A stretch of DNA of 64,000 bases, taken from the NCBI RefSeq assembly GCF_001483745.1, contig NZ_LQBL01000002.1:124001-188000 (forward strand), in the 5' to 3' direction. This document shows positions 58,938-64,000 of this stretch, in pieces (the stretch's first letter is position 1; every line of letters begins with the position of its first letter). The notes beneath the pieces were generated by a model. That model did no database searches, was not told the origin of the DNA, and worked only from the letters and a program-made list of their open reading frames with translations. Made by a program: the position numbers and the translations under genes. Source of the DNA: Serinicoccus chungangensis (GTDB lineage: Bacteria; Actinomycetota; Actinomycetes; Actinomycetales; Dermatophilaceae).

Positions 58938-59564
58938 TCAGCCGGATCGCGTGGCCAGGACGCGCACCGACTCCACGAGCAGGGCGAGCAGCAGGCAGGA
59001 GACGATGATGATCTGCCCCGTGCCCTCCTGGACCAGGGCGGGGGGTATGCGGTTCTCCGCGCAGAAGAGCAGCGCCACCGTGGCCAACGTGCCCCGGGTC
59101 CGGCGCCCGCGCCGCAGCCAGGACGTCTCCGGGCGCACGGCCGACAGCAGCAGCCCGCCGGCCGGCACGACGAGGGCCAGGATGACGCCCGCCAGGTGCA
59201 CGGCCCCCGTGTCCCCCGCGGGGAAGACCGCGGCGACGACCAGACCCAGCCCCATGACCGCCACGCTGCCGGCGAGCCAGCGGCCCCAGCGGGCCGTCAG
59301 GCAGAGGGCCGCGACGCCGAGCAGCACCCCCGTCAGCAGCAGCCCGACGTTGAACGCCGCCGAGCCCGGCGAGCAGATCCACCGCCCGTCCCGGGGACGG
59401 CACGCCCCGTCTCCCAGGTCGCTGATCATGTTCACCGACCAGACGAAGGTCGTCCCGCTGGTGTGGATCGCGGCCCCCACCGTGACGGCGAACAGCAGCA
59501 TGGCAGTCAGCACGCCCGCCGCACCGAGGACGGACCGACGGGTCGACACCGGGGAGCGAGTCAT
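58938..59564 (-). CDS. DUF998 membrane protein
   Basis: 208 residues with six hydrophobic helices. SVNMISDLGDGAC and the run CSPGSAAFNVGLLLTGVLLG are the DUF998 signature, a family of unknown function. ATG 59562-59564 has GAAGGA upstream. It is convergent with the GT39 gene, 5 bp apart. Confidence 0.82.
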   Translation of the reverse strand: MTRSPVSTRRSVLGAAGVLTAMLLFAVTVGAAIHTSGTTFVWSVNMISDLGDGACRPRDGRWICSPGSAAFNVGLLLTGVLLGVAALCLTARWGRWLAGSVAVMGLGLVVAAVFPAGDTGAVHLAGVILALVVPAGGLLLSAVRPETSWLRRGRRTRGTLATVALLFCAENRIPPALVQEGTGQIIIVSCLLLALLVESVRVLATRSG

Positions 59565-59727
59565 CTCGGGCAGTCCTTCGGCCTCGTGCGGCCAGGGTGT
59601 GCGTCGGACAGGTCCGTCGGTCGGGGCGGGGCGGGCCCGCTCGACCTGGTCCGGGAAGAGCGGGACGGCACCCACCGACCGACGCGGGAACGGTAGCACC
59701 GCAGGTCCGTGGCGACGGCGAAGGCGC

Positions 59728-59733
59728 TAGGTT
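59728..59733 (+). promoter_or_regulatory. -10 box of aroA-rsgA
   Basis: TAGGTT about 43 nt upstream of the aroA ATG. The leader includes GAGGAG 11 nt before the start. Confidence 0.5.
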
Positions 59734-59776
59734 TGACCGCGACCGGGACCGAGACCATGCCGAGGAGCCACCTGCG

Positions 59777-61096
59777 ATGACCGATGCGCCGACCTGGGCC
59801 GCGCCCTGCGCCGACGGCCCGATCGATGCCCGGGTGCGGGTGCCGGGGAGCAAGTCGCTGACCAACCGCTGGTTGGTGCTGGCGCTGCTGGCCGACGGCC
59901 CGAGCACCCTGCGTCACCCGCTGCGCTCCGACGACACCCTGCGCATGGTCGGGGCCCTGCGGGCCCTCGGTGCGGAGGTGGACGACCAGGACCCGCAGGC
60001 CTGGGTGGTCCGGCCGCCGGAGGGAGGACCCCGCGGTGGTGTGGACGTGGACTGCGGCCAGGCCGGCACGGTCATGCGGTTCGTGCCGCCGGTGGCGGCC
60101 CTGGCCGACGGGCCGGTCCGTTTCGACGGGCACCCGAGCGCCCGCGCCAGACCCGTGGGGCCGGTGCTCCGGGCGCTCGCAGACATCGGGGTCGCCGTCC
60201 GCGAGACCGGGACCGGGACCTTGCCCTTCGAGGTCGTCGGCCCGCTGCGCGCCGCCGGGGGCCGGACCCCGCACGTGCGCATCGACGCCTCCGCCAGCTC
60301 GCAGTTCGTCTCGGCGCTGCTGCTGGCGGGAGCGGCGTACCCGGCCGGCCTCCGCCTCGAGCACACCGGGACGGCGCTGCCGAGCCTGCCCCACATCGAG
60401 ATGACCCTGGACGTCCTCGCCGAGGTCGGCGTCCACGTCGATCGTCCCGACCCGAGGAGCTGGCTGGTCCCCCCCGGCCGGGTCCGCGCCTTCGACGTGG
60501 CCGTGGAGCCCGACCTGTCCTCCGCGGCCCCCTTCCTCGCCCTCGCCGCAGCCACCGGGGGGCGGGTCCTGGTGCCGGGCTGGCCGGAGCGGACCACCCA
60601 GCCGGGCGACCGGATGCGCGAGGTCCTGGCCTCCGTGGGCGCGCGCACCGAGGCCACCCCCGAGGGACTGCTCGCGACCGGCGCTCCTGGTGGTCGGTTG
60701 TCCGGCGTGGACCTCGACCTGGCCGAGGTCGGCGAGCTCACCCCGGTGGTCGCCGCCCTCTGCGCCCTCGCCGACTCCCCCAGCCGGCTGCGGGGGGTGG
60801 CGCACCTGCGCGGTCACGAGACCGACCGTCTCGCCGCCCTGGCCGCGGAGCTGGGCCGTCTGGGCGCGCGGGCGCAGGAGCTCCCCGACGGCCTCGCCAT
60901 CGGACCCGGCGACCTGGTCGGCGCCCGCGTGCGCACCTACCACGACCACCGGATGGTGATGTTCGGAGCGGTGGTCGGGGCCGTGGTCCCCGGCGTGGTG
61001 CTCGAGGACCCGGGGGCGGCGGGCAAGACCTACCCCGGCTTCGACCTGGCCTGGGAGCGGGCGGTGGGCCCCGCGGCCGGCGTGGGCGCAGGATGA
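59777..61096 (+). CDS. aroA: 3-phosphoshikimate 1-carboxyvinyltransferase (EPSP synthase)
   Basis: 439 residues. It joins PEP and shikimate-3-phosphate. RVPGSKSLTNRWLVLALLAD binds the substrates. VDCGQAGTVMRFVPPVAALA is the actinobacterial variant of the PEP loop. LRGHETDRLAALAAELGRLG is the late signature with catalytic residues. It heads the aroA-rsgA-hisN group, an arrangement usual in actinobacteria. Confidence 0.96.
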   Translation: MTDAPTWAAPCADGPIDARVRVPGSKSLTNRWLVLALLADGPSTLRHPLRSDDTLRMVGALRALGAEVDDQDPQAWVVRPPEGGPRGGVDVDCGQAGTVMRFVPPVAALADGPVRFDGHPSARARPVGPVLRALADIGVAVRETGTGTLPFEVVGPLRAAGGRTPHVRIDASASSQFVSALLLAGAAYPAGLRLEHTGTALPSLPHIEMTLDVLAEVGVHVDRPDPRSWLVPPGRVRAFDVAVEPDLSSAAPFLALAAATGGRVLVPGWPERTTQPGDRMREVLASVGARTEATPEGLLATGAPGGRLSGVDLDLAEVGELTPVVAALCALADSPSRLRGVAHLRGHETDRLAALAAELGRLGARAQELPDGLAIGPGDLVGARVRTYHDHRMVMFGAVVGAVVPGVVLEDPGAAGKTYPGFDLAWERAVGPAAGVGAG

Positions 61097-61103
61097 GCCC
61101 GTC

Positions 61104-62132
61104 ATGAGCGGTCGCTACGACCACCTCGACGAGTCGGACGTGCGCGTGCGCCCCTCACGCAAGGGCTCCCGGCCCCGGACCAAGGACCGCCCTGCCCACG
61201 AGGACGCCGTCCTGGGGGTGGTGACCGCGGTGGACCGGGGACGGTACACCGTCCGGGTCTCGGACCGCACGGTGGTCGCGATGCGGGCCCGCGAGCTGGG
61301 CCGCAGCCGCATCGTGGTCGGCGACCGGGTGGGCATGGTGGGCGACACCTCCGGACGACCCGACACGCTGGCCAGGATCGTCCGGGTCGAGGAGCGGCGC
61401 ACGGTGCTGCGCCGCAGCGCGGACGACTCCGACACCGTGGAGCGCGTCATCGTCGCCAACGCCGACCAGCTGGTGGTCGTCACCGCCCTCGCCGACCCCG
61501 AGCCGCGCGAACGCATGGTGGACCGGTGCCTGGTCGCCGCCTACGACGCGGGCCTGGACCCGCTGCTGGTCCTCACCAAGGCCGACCTGGCCTCCCCGGT
61601 CGCCTTCCTGCGGCACTACGCGGCGCTCGACGTGCCCTCCGTGGTCACGGGGACGGTGCCCGGCGCGGGCGGCGACGCGGTCGACCCGACCGCCCTCGAG
61701 CGGGTGCGCGCGGCCCTGCTCGGTCGCACCAGCGTGCTCGTCGGCCACTCCGGGGTCGGCAAGTCGACCCTGGTCAACGCCCTGGTCCCCGACGCGGCCC
61801 GCTCGACCGGCGTGGTCAACGCCGTCACCGGGCGGGGGCGGCACACCTCCACCTCGGCCGTCGCCCTGGAGCTGGCCGGGGGCGGGTGGGTGGTCGACAC
61901 CCCGGGAGTGCGCTCCTTCGGTCTCGGGCACGTCGACCCGGCGAGCTTCGTGGAGCACTTCGACGACCTCGCCGCCGGGACCTCGGGCTGCCCGCGGGGC
62001 TGCAGCCACGACGAGCCCGACTGCGCGCTGGACGCCTGGGTGGACGAGGGACACGCGGGGCCGGCCGGTGCGGCGCGGCTGGAGTCCCTGCGCCGGTTGC
62101 TGCGCAGCCGCACCGGGGAGGACCACGGCTGA
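61104..62132 (+). CDS. rsgA: Ribosome small subunit-dependent GTPase RsgA
   Basis: 342 residues. It is a circularly permuted GTPase for late 30S maturation. An OB fold (about 35-100) is followed by G4 LTKAD, then G1 VGHSGVGKSTLVNAL and G3 WVVDTPGVRSFGL. The zinc finger is in CPRGCSHDEPDCAL. It starts 7 bp after aroA. Confidence 0.95.
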   Translation: MSGRYDHLDESDVRVRPSRKGSRPRTKDRPAHEDAVLGVVTAVDRGRYTVRVSDRTVVAMRARELGRSRIVVGDRVGMVGDTSGRPDTLARIVRVEERRTVLRRSADDSDTVERVIVANADQLVVVTALADPEPRERMVDRCLVAAYDAGLDPLLVLTKADLASPVAFLRHYAALDVPSVVTGTVPGAGGDAVDPTALERVRAALLGRTSVLVGHSGVGKSTLVNALVPDAARSTGVVNAVTGRGRHTSTSAVALELAGGGWVVDTPGVRSFGLGHVDPASFVEHFDDLAAGTSGCPRGCSHDEPDCALDAWVDEGHAGPAGAARLESLRRLLRSRTGEDHG

Positions 62133-62147
62133 ACGCTGACCAGCGGT

Positions 62148-62153
62148 TACGGT
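62148..62153 (+). promoter_or_regulatory. Leaderless-type -10 box for the hisN-like gene
   Basis: TACGGT, then 6 nt, then GTG 62160. Confidence 0.5.
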
Positions 62154-62159
62154 GAACGG

Positions 62160-62981
62160 GTGCCTGGCTTCGACGACGACCTGAGACTGGCCCACGTCCT
62201 CGCGGACGCGGTGGAGCGGACCTCCCTCGAGCTCTTCGGCGCGCTGCATGAGGAGGTCGAGATGGACCCGGAGGGTGCGCTCACCACCCCGGCCGCCCGT
62301 CGGCTGGAGGAGCTGCTGCGCCACCAGCTGCACCGCACCCGTCCCCGCGACCGGGTCGAGGGGCGCACCCTCGACCCGACCGGGCACGGCGCGCGGCGGT
62401 GGGTGCTCGACGCCATCGACGGCTCGGCCAACTACGTGCGGGGCGTCCCGGTCTGGGCGACGCTCATCAGCCTGGTCGTGGAGGACGAGCCGGTGCTCGG
62501 CCTCGTCGCCGCCCCGCTGCTGGCCCGGCGCTGGTGGGCCGGCGCCGGTTCGGGTGCCTGGACCGGCCGGACGCTGTCCCGGGCACGCCGCATCGAGGTC
62601 TCCGGGACCGAGGTGCTGGCCCACGCCTCGTTGTCGACCGACGACGTGGCCGGATGGCTGCACGGCGACCACGGCAGCGGGTTCGCCACCCTCACCGACC
62701 GGGTGTGGCGCACCCGCGCCTACGGCGAGTTCTGGAGCCACGCCCTCGTGGCCGAGGGTGCGGTCGACCTGGGGCTGGCCGCCTGGGCCGACGGCTACCA
62801 GCTCGCGACGCTCGCCCCGCTGCTGCGCGAGGCCGGGGGTGCCGTCACCGACCTGGCCGGCCACCCGGCGGCCTCCCCGCTGAGCTCGGCGGCGCAGGCC
62901 CGCCCGGTGGTGGCCACCAACGGGAGGATGCACGAGGAGGTCCTCATGATGCTGGGCCAGGGGGGCGGGGCCGAGGGCTGA
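62160..62981 (+). CDS. HisN-position inositol-monophosphatase-family protein with lost metal ligands
   Basis: 273 residues, in the normal place of hisN after rsgA. Family landmarks are clear (LRLAHVLAD, RRWVLDAIDGSANYVRGVPV, WRTRAYGEFWSHALVAEGAVD). The metal-site GEE is G68-R69-T70. The WD of the late motif is Y213-Q214. DPIDGT has become DAIDGS, keeping D84 and D87. The upstream TDAD segment is also absent. A phosphatase needing two or three metals is unlikely to work with this set. It may have a structural or regulatory role, or bind a phosphate compound. Confidence 0.85.
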   Translation: MPGFDDDLRLAHVLADAVERTSLELFGALHEEVEMDPEGALTTPAARRLEELLRHQLHRTRPRDRVEGRTLDPTGHGARRWVLDAIDGSANYVRGVPVWATLISLVVEDEPVLGLVAAPLLARRWWAGAGSGAWTGRTLSRARRIEVSGTEVLAHASLSTDDVAGWLHGDHGSGFATLTDRVWRTRAYGEFWSHALVAEGAVDLGLAAWADGYQLATLAPLLREAGGAVTDLAGHPAASPLSSAAQARPVVATNGRMHEEVLMMLGQGGGAEG

Positions 62982-64000
62982 GCCGCGGCGGCCCGACCGT
63001 CCGCACGGGTCCCAGACCGGCGTCCGCCACCGGGGCGATGGCGTCGGGGTCACCCACGACGACGACGGTCCAGCCGGGTCCGGTCCGGACCTCGTCCCAG
63101 GCCTGCGCCGCCCGCTCGGTCGTGAGGTCGTGCACCTCGCGCAAGGTCCGGGTCACCGCCTCGGGGCCGAGCCCGTCACCCACCAGCGAGACGAGCTCGT
63201 CGGCGACGCTGTCCGCGGTGAGGTACCGCGCGGGCGCGGTCATCGCGACGAAGTCCGCCGCCTCACGGACCTCCTGCTGCCCCAGGGACTCCCCCGGTGC
63301 GCCCAGGATCCGCAGGGTCTCCTCGAGGGCGGGCAGCGTCGCGTCCGCGCGGACCGCACCTCCGACCACGCACTGTCCCCCGACCCGACGCGGCCGGAAA
63401 CCGAGGCGCATCCCGTAGGTCCAGCCGCGCCGTTCGCGGAGCACTCGGTCCAGGCGGGAGTGCGGAGCACCTCCGAACAGCATCGACAGGGCCTGGTAGG
63501 TGCCCCAGCCGTGGGGGGTGCGCCGGTCCGGCCCGGGACGGGCGAGCAGCAGCTCGGTCTGCCCGGCGCCCGGGCGGGGGACGAGCACCACCTGGTGGGC
63601 GTCGGGCGACCGCTCCGCCCGGCGGGGGCCGTCGGGAGCCTCCGGCGGGGACGGGTGCCACGACCCCAGGGTGCCGGACAGCAGCCGGACCGGGTCCTGG
63701 ACCGTCGCGAGGTCACCGGCCAGCACCACCACCCCACCGCGCGGTCCCAGGACCCGGTGCCGCGCCCGGAGGACGTCCGGGGTGAGGACGCCGACGGACG
63801 AGGTCGTCCCACCGACGGGCACCCGGGACCGGTCCCCGGCCGCGTAGTAGGCCTGGCGCAGCTCGTGGTGCGCCCGACCCGTCGGGTCCGCCAGCTCGTG
63901 CGCAAGGTCGGTCAGGCGGTGTCGCACCTGACGCGCGACCTCCGCCTCGGGGAAGGTCGGATCGTCGAGGCACTCGACGATCAGCTCCAGGGCGGTGCCC
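62944..64000 (-). CDS. M16-family zinc peptidase, C-terminal part (cut by window end)
   Basis: The frame enters from the right edge and reads 352 residues to the stop at 62944. TALELIVECLDDPTFPEAEV is the segment after the first M16 core domain, and LSMLFGGAPHSRLDRVLRER is the second M16 domain signature (the R-rich domain). The HxxEH metal motif should lie beyond the window. Such proteins cleave peptides in the cytoplasm or act as processing-peptidase-like pairs. The 3' end overlaps the hisN-like gene by 38 bp, convergent. Confidence 0.88.
   Translation of the reverse strand, partial: GTALELIVECLDDPTFPEAEVARQVRHRLTDLAHELADPTGRAHHELRQAYYAAGDRSRVPVGGTTSSVGVLTPDVLRARHRVLGPRGGVVVLAGDLATVQDPVRLLSGTLGSWHPSPPEAPDGPRRAERSPDAHQVVLVPRPGAGQTELLLARPGPDRRTPHGWGTYQALSMLFGGAPHSRLDRVLRERRGWTYGMRLGFRPRRVGGQCVVGGAVRADATLPALEETLRILGAPGESLGQQEVREAADFVAMTAPARYLTADSVADELVSLVGDGLGPEAVTRTLREVHDLTTERAAQAWDEVRTGPGWTVVVVGDPDAIAPVADAGLGPVRTVGPPRLSPRPRPPGPAS

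Noticed and set aside
57277-59907. 876-residue minus-strand open frame
   Set aside because: It covers the GT39 and DUF998 region on the wrong frame. It is Gln/Arg/Gly-rich with no domain, whereas the genes it shadows have clear motifs.

Overview
The window is 64 kb of chromosome from a very GC-rich actinobacterium. Gene content, protein style and the nickel superoxide dismutase, SigR/RsrA, WhiB, MurT/GatD, PurH/PurN/SucCD and TsaD/RimI/TsaB gene neighbourhoods suggest Micrococcales, probably near Intrasporangiaceae or Ornithinimicrobiaceae. The genus is inference from synteny and style, not from a search. I saw no prophage, insertion sequence, CRISPR array, rRNA or tRNA. Most of the window is core genome with short gaps.

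Layout. 1-9.1 kb: nucleoside uptake and salvage (BMP lipoprotein, ATPase, two permeases, cytidine deaminase, start of thymidine phosphorylase), interrupted by an opposing pair that includes a ClC chloride channel gene with an in-frame stop. 9.1-14.7 kb: M20 amidohydrolase, a 32-bp tandem repeat, pyrD, a mannose-1-phosphate guanylyltransferase, a GT4 mannosyltransferase and a 2H phosphoesterase. 14.7-26 kb: LysM protein, mdh, folD-DUF3017, a tandem-ACT protein, a frameshifted DMT exporter, purH behind a ZTP riboswitch, a methyltransferase, purN, DUF6350 and sucCD, then a gap with a large inverted repeat. 26-36 kb: pcrA, a three-gene membrane operon with a tiny leader ORF, and SURF1-DUF3817-guaA-murT-gatD joined by start/stop overlaps. 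36-42.5 kb: beta-propeller protein, guaB3, guaB, a WhiB3-like regulator, and groES-groEL behind two CIRCE operators. 42.5-53 kb: phospholipase-D-family protein, THUMP-like methyltransferase, trkA with frameshifted trkH, tsaD-rimI-tsaB, sodN, two membrane HD/HD-GYP proteins below a 28-residue peptide gene, and ribosomal protein bL37. 53-64 kb: sigR-rsrA, an aminotransferase, SRAP, two glycosyltransferases, DUF998, aroA, rsgA, a hisN homologue without most metal ligands, and part of an M16 peptidase.

Themes. Purine supply recurs: purH and purN, folD, guaA, guaB, guaB3, and nucleoside salvage. Stress control is prominent: HrcA/CIRCE, SigR/RsrA with apparent long and short SigR forms, WhiB and nickel SOD. 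Many genes have a TANNNT box 6-8 nt before the start codon, which suggests that leaderless mRNAs are common. Three transport genes (ClC, DMT, TrkH) carry one disabling change each, two of them in G runs. Either they are decaying or phase-variable genes, or the assembly has errors.

Best candidates for something new: the 28-residue peptide/hairpin/HD-GYP locus (49.9-52.8 kb), the apparent CTG start of purH after its riboswitch, the two-start sigR, the hisN-position pseudoenzyme, and a short GGTATGCC/GGCATACC-type word that accounts for most AT-rich triplets in the window regardless of reading frame.
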